Counted from the first letter of the stretch, positions 34,598-44,064 are shown. The stretch is DNA of 60,603 nucleotides from Microcoleus sp. CAWBG506 (GCA_020883125.1 JAHREW010000040.1:1-60603), one strand, 5' to 3'. A program made the numbers and translations. Notes: generated from the sequence alone by a model not told the origin.

Positions 34598-34856
34598 AAA
34601 GCCACCCCAGAATGGTGTATTATATAAACTTTGTTGGGAATAGTTAAAGATTCTATTCGATAATTTTTACATCTTGCACTATTGTCGAAAATCTAGAATT
34701 TAAAAGTTAGGATTTGTGCGATCGTGACAAATTCTGTCACACTCAACAGTACGAAGGAATCTCAAACATAGATTTTTCGCTCTGGGCGCGCAAGTCCTAA
34801 CAGTTTTCAAGTCGGGTAAGTGCCCAAAGCTATTAATTAGCACGAGGAAATGGAGA

Positions 34857-35642
34857 TTGGACGATACTTATCAAGCTTATGTAAATAGGGTAGCGCGACT
34901 GACGCTGCTGGACTCCTACAAGTCCCAAGTAGAGCACATCCAGGAATCTCCTAAGTTTAAATTGGACGAAACTGGTGTCAAAGTTGCCGTGCCTTTTCCC
35001 GGCTATTCGGTGATTACGCCACCGGCGGGGGAAGATGGAGAAAATGCAGCACTCTATGAGAACTTGCACTCTTGTCAACAACGGCTATTGCAGGAACTTC
35101 ATCCGGGTTCCTTGATCCCACTACCTCCCGATAGCTTCCATGTAACGGTGGCAGATTTGATTTGGAGCAGTGCTTTTCAAGATGCTTCCGATAAAAATCC
35201 TGAATTTGAGGTGCAACTACGATCGCGCATGGCCGATGGTTTTGCAACTTCAAAACCAGTCCAGGCTGGCGGTACTTCCATTCGCTGGATAGTGCTGGGT
35301 TTTATGGTGATGACTAGAGCTGTAGGTGTGTGTGTGGCACCGACGGACGAAAACTCTTACAAGCAAATTCTAGAGTTGCGTCGATCGATCTATCAAAATC
35401 CAGATTTAATTGGTTTGGGAATTGAACAGCAATATCACTTTACAGCACACATTACCCTGGGCTATTTCGGGGACACCGGGCCAAACCTAAACCGCGATCG
35501 CCTGTGTGCTTTGCTGTCGGAGTTAAACGATCAATGGCTGGACACGCCGCAAGAACTCTCCGTACACCGAGCCGAACTGCGGAAGTTTGACGACATGAAC
35601 CGCTATTATCGGGAACCAGACTGGCCTGTTTTTGAATTTTAA
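34857..35642 (+). CDS. 2H phosphoesterase-like protein (DUF1868 type)
   Basis: 261 residues. The two HxT motifs that define 2H phosphoesterases (the 2'-5' RNA ligase/cyclic phosphodiesterase superfamily) are present: FHVTVADLIW and TAHITLGYFG, with a Lys/Arg-rich middle. The family acts on 2',3'-cyclic or 2'-5' phosphodiester bonds in RNA or nucleotides; the substrate here is unknown. Start is TTG at 34857, with GAGGAAA 10 bases upstream; no better in-frame start exists. Divergent from holA. Confidence 0.75.
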   Translation: MDDTYQAYVNRVARLTLLDSYKSQVEHIQESPKFKLDETGVKVAVPFPGYSVITPPAGEDGENAALYENLHSCQQRLLQELHPGSLIPLPPDSFHVTVADLIWSSAFQDASDKNPEFEVQLRSRMADGFATSKPVQAGGTSIRWIVLGFMVMTRAVGVCVAPTDENSYKQILELRRSIYQNPDLIGLGIEQQYHFTAHITLGYFGDTGPNLNRDRLCALLSELNDQWLDTPQELSVHRAELRKFDDMNRYYREPDWPVFEF

Positions 35643-35786
35643 CCAACGAGGAAGGAAGGGAGAGGGTTGATTTTCCCCCTCTCCCATTCTCCCCATTGCC
35701 CCTTAAATGGTTTAATTATTTTGGCTTGGTAACAAATTCCAGTACAAAAATATAATTACTCAAGAAAAATTAGCTAGTCTAGTTTT

Positions 35787-37121
35787 TTGATTTTTGCTGA
35801 AAAAGTGACAGTACACGTAGTTGGTATCGGTTTAGATGGAGCTGCTGGGCTTAGTGCATCGGCACGGCAGGTTATAGAAATGGCCGCTCTGCTAGTAGGG
35901 AGCGATCGCCATTTAAGTTATTTTACCCAGGAATCCTGCGAGCGCTGGGTGTTACAAGATTTAAACACCGTAATTCTAGAAATTCGGCGTTGGCTGGCAT
36001 TAAATGCGAATCTAGAGCCAGATGGAGAGACTTTTTCACACCCATCTAGAGCCTCGGAGCAACACATTGTAATTTTGGTGGCTGGCGACCCCCTGTTTTA
36101 CGGCTGGGGAAAGTTGTTAATTGCTCAATTACCAGCAGCAAAATTGATTTTTCACCCCCATGTCAGTTGCGTGCAGTTGGCTTTTAATCGCTTGCAAATT
36201 CCTTGGCAAGATGCGCACTTTGTGGGTTCCCAGGGACTTTATTTTGAGGAATTGACGGCAAAACTTAAACTCGGTGTCGAGAAGATTGCGGCGCTAGTAG
36301 ATGAAATTCACACTCCGGCTGCACTGGCAAGTTTGGTACAAGCTCTAGATTTGCCTACACGCTACGAATTTTGGGTTTGCGAAAATTTGGGGTCGGCCGA
36401 CGAGCGGGTGGGGCCGAGACCTCTGTCAGCTTTGCTGGAAGAGTCTTTTGCACCGCTGAGTGTGGTGGTGATGCTGCGGGAGTCCCAGATGGACGCGGCA
36501 TCTTTGGATTTGGAAAAGTTGCCTTTGTTGGGTATACCGGATGGGGCTTTTATTGGTTGTGGCGATCGCCCTGGTTTAACGGTGGAACGGGAAGTGCGGG
36601 TGTTAGTATTAGCGCAATTGGCTTTGCAACGAGAACAGGTGGTTTGGGATGTGGGTGCTGGGAATGGTGCTGTGTCGATCGAAATTGCTCGCTTATTCCC
36701 CCAGTCTCAAGTTTATGCGATCGAACAAACAGTTTCTGGTACCTCTGCGATCGAATTCAACTGCACCCGTTTTCGGCTGCAAAATCTGCTCTCGATTCAC
36801 GGCACCGCCCCGGAAATCTTGCACCGATTGCGTCCTCCGCACCGAATTTTTATTGGCTGTAGTGGTCCACCATTGACTAAAATTTTGGGTGTTTGCGCCC
36901 TGCGGCTGCTCCCTGGGGGTTGCATCGTGCTAGTTTTGGATGTTTTGGAAGATATTGCTACTGTGTTGAGCTGGATGGGCGATCGAGTGCGTCGGGAACC
37001 CCACTGGAATTATCGCATTGTACAAGTACAGTTATCACGTTCTTTGCAGGGAGTGAATTTGACTCGTTTCGATTCCTTGCGGCCTGTTTCGATAGTTACC
37101 ATCGATCGCCTTTTAGATTAA
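35787..37121 (+). CDS. cobL: Precorrin-6Y C5,15-methyltransferase (decarboxylating), CbiE-CbiT fusion
   Basis: 444 residues. The N-terminal half is a CbiE tetrapyrrole methyltransferase (VHVVGIGLDGAAGLSASARQ, LVAGDPLFYGWGK) and the C-terminal half is CbiT with its SAM site WDVGAGNGAVSIEIARLFP and the PPHRIFIGCSG / LLPGGCIVLVL strands. It adds two methyl groups and removes the C12 acetate carboxyl in cobalamin synthesis. The start is TTG at 35787 or, more simply, GTG at 35805 (VTVHVVGIG); neither has a strong ribosome site. No other cob genes are nearby, as is usual in cyanobacteria. Confidence 0.92.
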   Translation: MIFAEKVTVHVVGIGLDGAAGLSASARQVIEMAALLVGSDRHLSYFTQESCERWVLQDLNTVILEIRRWLALNANLEPDGETFSHPSRASEQHIVILVAGDPLFYGWGKLLIAQLPAAKLIFHPHVSCVQLAFNRLQIPWQDAHFVGSQGLYFEELTAKLKLGVEKIAALVDEIHTPAALASLVQALDLPTRYEFWVCENLGSADERVGPRPLSALLEESFAPLSVVVMLRESQMDAASLDLEKLPLLGIPDGAFIGCGDRPGLTVEREVRVLVLAQLALQREQVVWDVGAGNGAVSIEIARLFPQSQVYAIEQTVSGTSAIEFNCTRFRLQNLLSIHGTAPEILHRLRPPHRIFIGCSGPPLTKILGVCALRLLPGGCIVLVLDVLEDIATVLSWMGDRVRREPHWNYRIVQVQLSRSLQGVNLTRFDSLRPVSIVTIDRLLD

Positions 37122-37184
37122 TGTGCAATGATTTAACCGCAGATTTCAGCAGATTTACAAAAACCCAGTTTCTCCCTCTTCTCT

Positions 37185-37215
37185 TCCTCTGCGTTCTCTG
37201 CGCTCTCTGTGGTTA
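37185..37215. repeat. GAGGACACAGAG-type dispersed repeat (inverted copy)
   Basis: CTCTGCGTTCTCTGCGCTCT-like sequence followed by GTGGTTAAATCATTCCG; the same kind of repeat as at 5800 and 57190. Confidence 0.5.
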
Positions 37216-37249
37216 AATCATTCCGATCCAACCAAATTTGCCATAAATC

Positions 37250-38128
37250 CTAGATGATTCCTTTTGGAATAACAAAGAGTACCGCTGCTGTTCCTATTAA
37301 TAACAGAATTCCAGTGACACCAGCTAGGGGTTTTTCGGCTATTCCTGTAATCCATTCAGGAACCCTTTGACTAGGCTTAATTAGTTGAGCTGTATCCAGA
37401 GTAGTTATCCCCCAAATCCAGCCTGCATGGAGTCCGATCGCCATACCTAAACTACCATTATCTACGGCGCCAGCTAAGGCTAAAACCATGCCCATCAGCC
37501 ACAATCCGGGGAGTTGGGGTACGGTTTCTTTAGGAGCCCAGATCAGGTGGGCGATCGCGAAAATGAAACTGGCGATCGCTGCTGCTATGATTATTGAGTA
37601 ATCTTGTTGCAGTAAATTTGGCAAACAGCCGCGAAAGATTAACTCTTCTGTGGCACTAATCCACAGTGCTAACAACAAAATCAGGAGAGTAGAAGGGTTG
37701 AGAATTGCCGCCCAAGGATTGATGATTTTTTCGCTAGTTTTGCTTTCAACTTCGCTACTTTTTAGTTCGAGCCAACCCCAGGTTAATTGTAACCCAAATA
37801 AAATAGCTAAGCTGACTAATCCTAATCCTAATCCTAGGAGTGTAGAGATTAAGGTTGTGGGTTGCCAAAACAAACCCCAGTCGGCAAAGGACACGCTTTC
37901 TATCAATGTTGTCGCCCATAAAATGAAGGGGACTAGGAGGTAGAGGGAGGCTACTAATGGTAGTTTTTTATTTCCCAAGGGTTTGGGTGGTTGCCATTTC
38001 ACGGCGATCGCGACCATAATGGCGATCGGCAACCATAGACAAGTCCAAGTTAAGAAAAAAACCATTACTTTCACAAGTGCTGGTATGGACGGCGACAGCA
38101 GTCGCAGGTTAGTTAGACTGTTCCACAT
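37250..38128 (-). CDS. CPBP family intramembrane metalloprotease
   Basis: 292 residues, seven to eight transmembrane segments. The family motifs are present in order: EE(x)3R in ATEELIFRGCLPNLL, FxxxH in FAIAHLIWA and HxxxB in GLHAGWIWGI, which together bind zinc in CAAX-protease/bacteriocin-processing proteins. Substrate unknown. Convergent with cobL, 128 bp apart. Confidence 0.85.
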   Translation of the reverse strand: MWNSLTNLRLLSPSIPALVKVMVFFLTWTCLWLPIAIMVAIAVKWQPPKPLGNKKLPLVASLYLLVPFILWATTLIESVSFADWGLFWQPTTLISTLLGLGLGLVSLAILFGLQLTWGWLELKSSEVESKTSEKIINPWAAILNPSTLLILLLALWISATEELIFRGCLPNLLQQDYSIIIAAAIASFIFAIAHLIWAPKETVPQLPGLWLMGMVLALAGAVDNGSLGMAIGLHAGWIWGITTLDTAQLIKPSQRVPEWITGIAEKPLAGVTGILLLIGTAAVLFVIPKGII

Positions 38129-38268
38129 TTAAGCATTTTTGCGATCGGTTAAAAACAGAATAAAATCCAGGATAAATGCTTTGGCAGGCAGATTCTGCTA
38201 CCCTTAAATTTTACCGCTATTTTAGCAATAGCAGACAGTACCGCTCCACAAATATTGAGGAAAGTTTT

Positions 38269-39765
38269 ATGCCTGCGATCGCACAATCTCCCAATTTACC
38301 CATTTTAGAAGAAATCAAATCAGGATTACCCAATATTTGCGGCCATGAAGCAGAAATCAGCGCCACAGCCAATAGCAAAGAACCAGTCTTTCTACCTACC
38401 ACAAATCTGCGCATCGAAAACATTCAAGCCGGATTCGCCTGCGCCCTGCATATGCACCAACCCACAATTCCAGCCGGTGCAAACGGCGAACTAATCTGCA
38501 ATCTCCAGCATATGTTTGAACATCCCAACCAAGGAGACAATCACAACGCCGGAGTCTTTGCTTGGTGCTATTCCCGCATGGGAGAATTCATTCCCCAACT
38601 GATTGCTGAAGGTTGCAACCCGCGCATTATGCTTGACTATTCGGGCAATTTACTGTGGGGATTGCGCCAAATGGGACGTGACGATATCTTCAACAATCTC
38701 AAGCGCATTACCTGCGATCCAAAATATCAACCTCACGTAGAATGGCTGGGGACAATGTGGAGTCATGCCGTTATTCCTTCGACTCCCATTCCCGACATCA
38801 AACTCCACATTCAAGCATGGCAACATCATTTTGCAGCCATTTTTGGCATTGATGCCCTGAAGCGCGTTAAAGGTTTTTCGCCCCCAGAAATGCACTTTCC
38901 CAATCATCCTGACACGCTTTATGAATACATCAAAGCTTTGAAAGAATGCGGCTACCGCTGGCTGATGGTCCAAGAACATTCTGTCGAAAACATTGATGGT
39001 TCGGGATTGTCCCAAGACCAAAAATACATTCCCAACCGTTTGATGGCGCGCAATTCTCGCGGCGAAACAATAAGTATCACTGCTTTGATTAAAACCCAAG
39101 GTTCCGATACAAAATTGGTCGGTCAAATGCAGCCTTATTACGAAGCCAAAGGACGCAAGAAACAGCAAATTGGCAATGTCACAGTTCCTTCTTTAGTCAC
39201 TCAAATTGCCGACGGCGAAAATGGCGGCGTGATGATGAATGAATTCCCCAGTGCTTTTATGAAAGCTTGGCACGAAAACCGGGAACAAGGTGGCGGAAAA
39301 TCTGGTGTTGTCGGTTTAAACGGCACTGAATATTTGGAGATAATTGAGGCTGCGGGTGTTAATCCTGACGATTATCCGATTTGTCAAGGGGTTAACCAGC
39401 ACAAAATCTGGCAGTTAGTCGATCCTGATAGTACGACACCGGAAAAGGTGGAAAGTGCGATCGCTCAAATCAAGCAAACCGACCATAATTTTCACATGGA
39501 TGGCGCTTCTTGGACTAACGATTTGAGTTGGGTAAAAGGCTACGAAAACGTCTTAGAACCGATGAATCTACTCAGCGCTGCATTTCACCAAAAATACGAT
39601 CGGCTGGTACAGCAAGATGCGACAGTTACCAAGCAGTTTGAATACCAACAAGCTTTGCTTTACAACTTGCTGCTACAAACAAGCTGTTTCCGCTATTGGG
39701 GACAGGGAACTTGGACTGATTACGCGCGGGAACTTTACAACCGCGGCGCTGCTTTAATGAAGTAG
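38269..39765 (+). CDS. Glycoside hydrolase family 57 protein
   Basis: 498 residues from the ATG at 38269, which has GAGGAAAG 4 bases upstream; the upstream in-frame extension to 38176 has no signal. GH57 features: an early FACALHMHQPTIPAG strand with the conserved His-x-His, YSGNLLWGL, and VEWLGTMWSHAVIPSTPIPD (a Glu in a WLG context; family nucleophile area), plus FSPPEMHFPNH (family motif area). GH57 enzymes act on alpha-glucans such as glycogen. The exact activity, amylase or branching, cannot be told; cyanobacterial members are widespread. Cytosolic. Confidence 0.83.
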   Translation: MPAIAQSPNLPILEEIKSGLPNICGHEAEISATANSKEPVFLPTTNLRIENIQAGFACALHMHQPTIPAGANGELICNLQHMFEHPNQGDNHNAGVFAWCYSRMGEFIPQLIAEGCNPRIMLDYSGNLLWGLRQMGRDDIFNNLKRITCDPKYQPHVEWLGTMWSHAVIPSTPIPDIKLHIQAWQHHFAAIFGIDALKRVKGFSPPEMHFPNHPDTLYEYIKALKECGYRWLMVQEHSVENIDGSGLSQDQKYIPNRLMARNSRGETISITALIKTQGSDTKLVGQMQPYYEAKGRKKQQIGNVTVPSLVTQIADGENGGVMMNEFPSAFMKAWHENREQGGGKSGVVGLNGTEYLEIIEAAGVNPDDYPICQGVNQHKIWQLVDPDSTTPEKVESAIAQIKQTDHNFHMDGASWTNDLSWVKGYENVLEPMNLLSAAFHQKYDRLVQQDATVTKQFEYQQALLYNLLLQTSCFRYWGQGTWTDYARELYNRGAALMK

Positions 39766-39790
39766 GAAAAGTTGGTAATTGTGGTGTGGG

Positions 39791-39810
39791 GAAAAACCCG
39801 GTTTCTTTGG
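39791..39810 (+). repeat. Single arm of the AAACCCGGTTTCT repeat
   Basis: GAAAAACCCGGTTTCTTTGG, without an inverted partner nearby; a solo arm of the dispersed hairpin family. Confidence 0.6.
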
Positions 39811-39829
39811 TCTGTGTGCGATAAGTAAG

Positions 39830-39949
39830 GGGTGCATCTCATTTTGCAAATATATTCGTAGGCGCGAAGCATGACCGCAGTAAATCTCTGGTTCTCACTA
39901 ATAAATTGTCTGCGGTCATGCTTCGCCCTTGCAAAATTGAGATGCACCC
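39830..39949. mobile_element. 120-bp MITE with 8-bp target duplication
   Basis: Begins GGGTGCATCTCATTTTGCAA and ends with its near-perfect inverse, flanked on both sides by TAAGTAAG (39822-39829 and 39950-39957). There is an inner inverted pair GCGAAGCATGACCGCAG / CTGCGGTCATGCTTCGC. Non-coding; a DDE-type transposase that makes 8-bp duplications must have moved it in trans. With the flanking arm-B non-coding sequence this accounts for 39766-40303. Confidence 0.85.
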
Positions 39950-40303
39950 TAAGTAAGTCGTGTTACATAAGTGTTAAATTGACACAATTTCTATTTTTTG
40001 TGAAAATTCTGTAAAGTTAGCTTGTGTGCCAGAATCCCAATTTCTTTTCCAGCAGTCCTGTTGACGCTTTTGACAACAACTGATCCGAAACGCCGGAACT
40101 CAGATTTTTTTATAAAGATGCTGTGAAGTTAACTTTTTTCTAACAGATAAATCTCTAGTTAAGCCTAAGTTTCGGATACAAGGTAAATTGCCAAAACTTC
40201 CGTATAAACCATGTATCCTGAACCAAATATTTATGGTAATTTTCGTGGATCAGTTCAAGTGTTAGCTATCAATTCATTAATCAGGGAAATCTAATGAATA
40301 GTT

Positions 40304-40396
40304 ATGAACTACGGTCAAAAACACCGCAGCGAAAAGAATTACTGCGAGAAATCTCACTCTCCTTCACTAAAAAAGCTCGCACGTAACGAGTTTTAG
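40304..40396 (+). pseudogene. Fossil 5' end of the Cys-rich tail-anchored gene
   Basis: 30 codons, ATG at 40304 to TAG at 40396: MNYGQKHRSEKNYCEKSHSP, clearly like the first residues of the arm-A gene (MNYGQKHPSKKNYCDQSHCP) and of the complete copy 236 bp downstream. The leader before it (TCATTAATCAGGGAAA) is repeated before the complete copy at about 40510. A partial tandem duplication that left a truncated frame. Confidence 0.65.
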
Positions 40397-40539
40397 ATCA
40401 ATTGCCATCAAACAATAGAAGCCTTTCCAACCTTGACGCTCAACACAAGTCTCAAAACCTTGTTACACCGTTACAATGCGTCCAGGACTGTGGTTGTCTG
40501 TCTGTCAACTCATTAATCAGGGAATTCAAAGGCATCGTT

Positions 40540-40989
40540 ATGAACTACGGCGAAAAACATTACTGCAATAATTTTCATTGCAGTCAACCGAAAAATCTGC
40601 ATTGCAATCAGTTTTGTATTACTTGTTCGAGAACCATTGGCCCGCATCCAATTTTGGAGATAAGATCGGAGTTTGTCGCGGTGACAAAGAAGGAAATCGC
40701 TTCTCAAAAGCGCCTACCAGAGCATTTTCGACCCCAATTATGCTACGGCTATCTACCCGGTAGGCTGCGAGATACAGCGGAAAATTATCGCAATCCTTCC
40801 TTGTATCATTACCAGAGTCCTTCGGATTATTGGTCGAATTCTAGACCACTTCAAAACGAATCCGGGCAAGTTTTGGGATATTACAGGTATACTTTGGTCA
40901 AACAGCCTGGAGAGTCGAGTGGGAGTTGGGGAAAGTTATTTTGGCTGATCATAATTGGTGTGATGGTTTGGTTCTGGTTTTTTCGCTGA
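40540..40989 (+). CDS. Small Cys-rich tail-anchored protein (copy B)
   Basis: 149 residues from the ATG at 40540; an in-frame extension to 40402 would include the duplicated leader and is unlikely. Same plan as the copy at 32503: Cys/His cluster (HYCNNFHCSQPKNLHCNQFC, ITCSRTIGPH), polar middle, C-terminal transmembrane anchor KLFWLIIIGVMVWFWFFR. Followed 27 bp later by the two-domain secreted protein. Confidence 0.6.
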   Translation: MNYGEKHYCNNFHCSQPKNLHCNQFCITCSRTIGPHPILEIRSEFVAVTKKEIASQKRLPEHFRPQLCYGYLPGRLRDTAENYRNPSLYHYQSPSDYWSNSRPLQNESGQVLGYYRYTLVKQPGESSGSWGKLFWLIIIGVMVWFWFFR

Positions 40990-41016
40990 TTGTTCGGTAA
41001 TCCAGAGGGTGAAGTT

Positions 41017-42126
41017 ATGAAGTATTTTTTCCTGTTTATATTGGCTTTAATTCTTTGTGCAGCAATGACACTTAGCTCTGTTTTACCTGGAATTACTGCT
41101 TATAAGCAGGGAGAAGCTGATAGCAATATCTACCTCTCAATACCCGAAGTTCTACCGATTCCAGAAAATAAATCCCGCGCTACGACATCCACACAAATTG
41201 GTCTGGTAATTATCGACGGACGAACACAATCTGTCAGTAACTGCCGTCTTGATACTTTAATTCCAGAACTTGTTACGCAAGATGATCGAGTCATTCAGCG
41301 ACAAGAACATACAGAAACAGTAAAACAGTATTTTGCTGAGGGCGATCGTCGGCAGCAGGAGATAGAACAGTCTATGTATACCTCACTGTATTGGGCAAAT
41401 AACTCCCTGCAACTGAAGATTCTCAAAAATACTCCGACTGGTTTCTGGTTGTTTAGCAATCTTTTGCCTGGAAATTATAAGCTACGATTTGTCAACAAAA
41501 AAAACGGAGAAATGCTGACCTGCTTTGACAGAGTTACCAAGAAAATAATCCCAGCACCGGGGATTAATCCAAACGTGCAGAATACGATGTTTATACCAAT
41601 TAAATTAGTCCAGCCTGTATTAATTAACAGCAATACAGTTGAATTAGATGGCGTGCATTTTGAAGCGATTTTGTCCCAGCATTTCTTGACTGTGCCACCA
41701 AATCAACTTAATACAGCAACTCCCGTAAAGTTTGGAATCCGCATTACCAATCACCAGCTAAAACCTAGGCGATTCGATCGATTTCTTACTCTTTCTATGA
41801 GTCTAAAAGGAGAAAATGAAAAAACTTTCGATTGGGGTTATGTATCGGATTCACCTAGATCATCTAAAGATACCGATCGTCCCATAATTCAACCCGGAGA
41901 AAGCACAATTTTTTCTTTGGATGGAAATCTTATTTGGCAAAATAACCAACTTCGACTTCAAGGGTCTGATGGATTTGGTGGAATCTGGTATTTTAGCGAT
42001 CTCAAACCAGGTAAATATCAAATACAGATGCTCTACCAAACTAACTACGGTGGTGATTCAACATCAACAAATTTTTGGTCTGGTATTTCGGCTACACCCT
42101 TTCTAGAGATGCACTTAATTCAATAG
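41017..42126 (+). CDS. Secreted two-domain protein of the surface cassette
   Basis: 369 residues from the ATG at 41017, with GAGGGTGAAG 3 bases ahead; a TTG nine codons earlier is open but lacks a signal. Signal peptide 1-28 (FFLFILALILCAAMTLSSVL). Two copies of the cassette domain: the first (about 35-190, PIPENKSRATTSTQIGLVII, ASLQLKILKNTP-like strand SLYWANNSLQLKILK, NLLPGNYKLRFV) is diverged; the second (about 210-369, VPPNQLNTATPVKFGIRITN, LIWQNNQLRLQGSDGFGG, DLKPGKYQIQMLY) is close to the copies in arm A. It corresponds to the two separate, partly broken genes of arm A. Function unknown. Confidence 0.65.
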   Translation: MKYFFLFILALILCAAMTLSSVLPGITAYKQGEADSNIYLSIPEVLPIPENKSRATTSTQIGLVIIDGRTQSVSNCRLDTLIPELVTQDDRVIQRQEHTETVKQYFAEGDRRQQEIEQSMYTSLYWANNSLQLKILKNTPTGFWLFSNLLPGNYKLRFVNKKNGEMLTCFDRVTKKIIPAPGINPNVQNTMFIPIKLVQPVLINSNTVELDGVHFEAILSQHFLTVPPNQLNTATPVKFGIRITNHQLKPRRFDRFLTLSMSLKGENEKTFDWGYVSDSPRSSKDTDRPIIQPGESTIFSLDGNLIWQNNQLRLQGSDGFGGIWYFSDLKPGKYQIQMLYQTNYGGDSTSTNFWSGISATPFLEMHLIQ

Positions 42127-42213
42127 TTAATTGAACTTTAATTTCGTTTTTTGTCATGGTCTAATGACAAAAGATCCTCTTCCATTATTGTTTTTAGTTT
42201 ATCGAATAACAAA

Positions 42214-44064
42214 ATGAAAATGCAACAATATACCATGATTTTTTCATCAGCAACTCTGTTGCTTGTATTCACTGGTCAATCTTCCTTAGCCTTTTCTATT
42301 ACCGGTCCGAGAACAGGTATTTCTGTTAGCAAGCCCTATGGCAATGGTTCTGTAACAGTACAAACGATTGATTTACAAGAACTATCTCCGCCATCAAAAG
42401 ATTCCGATTTTATAGCGCTTTTACAAAGTGATTTTAAGAAAAATAAAGGATGGGTTTTTGAGCGCAGTAATAAAAATTTAACTAATAACTTGATTGTTAC
42501 AGATTACAAACCGTGTCTATTGGAACCTAACTGTACAAGAGATATAAGTGACCCCGATCAAGTCTTCATAAAAAAAGACTTAGGAGCTGCTCTCGCTGTA
42601 CAGTATCAGCCCACTCAATCTGAGAATAACCTAGCAGGAGATTTTTCTTGGATTCAGCGAATATTCACTAATGATAGCGGTAGAACTCAAAATCTTGGCA
42701 ATACCGATATATATATTGATAATGGTAGTTTTTCTACCCCATTTTATCCTGGAATCTCTGTAATAATAGGTACTCAGCCAACGCCTACATTTGGTTTTGT
42801 TGATGCTGTAAATAGAGTAAATTACAAAAAAGATATTTACTGGTACGCAGAACTATATCTGGTTAAAGCATTAATAGAGCCAAAAAAAAACAGAAACACA
42901 ATCACAATTTACAACGGGATTAAATGGGGTTGGACAAGTAAATTTACCCCAAATCCTACTCCTAAACCTTGTTCCAGTGCTAGCGGTGGCGGTGGGTGTG
43001 TGACTCCGGCGCCAGTACCAATCAACAGTGTACGTCCAGTTCCCACTCCACGTCCGATCCCACGACCAACCCTGCGTCCAACACCTCGGCCAAGCCCGTC
43101 ACCAACACCGTGGACTTCGACACCGTGGACTTCGACACCTTGGACTTCGACACCTTGGACTTCAACACCGTGGACTTCGACACCTTGGACTTCGACACCT
43201 TGGACTTCGACACCTTGGACCTCATCTCCACTAGGATCAACATCATCAACTGTCGTTGTCTCAACATCAACAACTACTATTACATCACCCTCACCCTTTC
43301 AGGGGCCCAGTTCGCCAGCACCGAGTCCACGCCCAGCACCCGCACCAGCACCCCGTCCGGGCGGGCGTCCGATTCAGGCGGCTCCCCTTTCTGCGATATC
43401 AAAAGGTAATGCGGCTAACTTGCGTTCAAGCTCACTTTTTGAGAGCGGTAGCAAAGCTAACACTGACTATTTAGCAGCAATCAGCAGCGACTTACTCGAA
43501 GACTCAGAACTATCATCAACGGACAGCAGTTTGAACAATGCGAAGGTAGCTGGCATCAGTCGTGATTTACTTGAAGATTCAGAACTATCATCAACAGACA
43601 GCAACGAAAACCAAGTAAATTTAGCCGACATCAGCAGCGACTTACTTGAAGACTCAGAATTATCATCAACACACAGCAATCAAAACCAAGTAAATTTAGC
43701 CGGCATCAGCAGCGACTTACTTGAAGACCCAGAATTATCATCAACAGACAACGACGAAAATAATGCAGATATAGCAAGCATCAGTGCCGATTTACTTCAA
43801 GACCAAGAACTATCTTCAGAGGATAACAATTTTAACCAAGTAGATTTAGCAGGCATAAGTGCCGACTTACTGGAAGACCCAGAACTATCGTATGTTGACG
43901 ATACTCTTACCGCAGAAATTCCCAAAGTCTTAGCTAAAAATACCGACGATGACGCACTCTCGGCAGAAGCTGTTCCGGAACCAACTACAGCATTAGGAAC
44001 TTTATTAGCTCTAGCTGTATTACCTGTAATTAAAAAACTCACAAACCGGAAAAACCAAGAGTAA
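42214..44064 (+). CDS. Repeat-expanded PEP-CTERM surface protein (copy B)
   Basis: 616 residues from the ATG at 42214. Signal peptide (MIFSSATLLLVFTGQSSLAF), a folded N-terminal part like copy A, a Cys pair [11 protein letters not shown], then a Pro-rich linker with eight TPWTS units, a second Pro/Ala stretch and six tandem modules of about 25 residues of the form ISSDLLEDSELSSTDS, against one in copy A. It ends [18 protein letters not shown] and a basic KKLTNRKNQE tail, the PEP-CTERM sorting signal. The TAA stop overlaps the ATG of the ligase (TAATG at 44062-44066). An exosortase substrate; surface or sheath role inferred. Confidence 0.85.
   Translation: MKMQQYTMIFSSATLLLVFTGQSSLAFSITGPRTGISVSKPYGNGSVTVQTIDLQELSPPSKDSDFIALLQSDFKKNKGWVFERSNKNLTNNLIVTDYKPCLLEPNCTRDISDPDQVFIKKDLGAALAVQYQPTQSENNLAGDFSWIQRIFTNDSGRTQNLGNTDIYIDNGSFSTPFYPGISVIIGTQPTPTFGFVDAVNRVNYKKDIYWYAELYLVKALIEPKKNRNTITIYNGIKWGWTSKFTPNPTPKPCSSASGGGGCVTPAPVPINSVRPVPTPRPIPRPTLRPTPRPSPSPTPWTSTPWTSTPWTSTPWTSTPWTSTPWTSTPWTSTPWTSSPLGSTSSTVVVSTSTTTITSPSPFQGPSSPAPSPRPAPAPAPRPGGRPIQAAPLSAISKGNAANLRSSSLFESGSKANTDYLAAISSDLLEDSELSSTDSSLNNAKVAGISRDLLEDSELSSTDSNENQVNLADISSDLLEDSELSSTHSNQNQVNLAGISSDLLEDPELSSTDNDENNADIASISADLLQDQELSSEDNNFNQVDLAGISADLLEDPELSYVDDTLTAEIPKVLAKNTDDDALSAEAVPEPTTALGTLLALAVLPVIKKLTNRKNQE
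43111..43230 (+). repeat. Tandem array of eight 15-bp units
   Basis: TGGACTTCGACACCG repeated eight times, with G/T variation at the last base and a degenerate eighth unit. It encodes WTSTP units. The period is a multiple of three, so copy number can change without breaking the frame, typical of a variable surface-protein linker. Confidence 0.9.

Noticed and set aside
36371..36862. 163-residue frame inside cobL
   Set aside because: Shadow in the second frame of the CbiT domain, with no independent signal.
43111..43230. CRISPR-like array
   Set aside because: The 15-bp units are directly adjacent with no spacers and are in frame inside a coding region.
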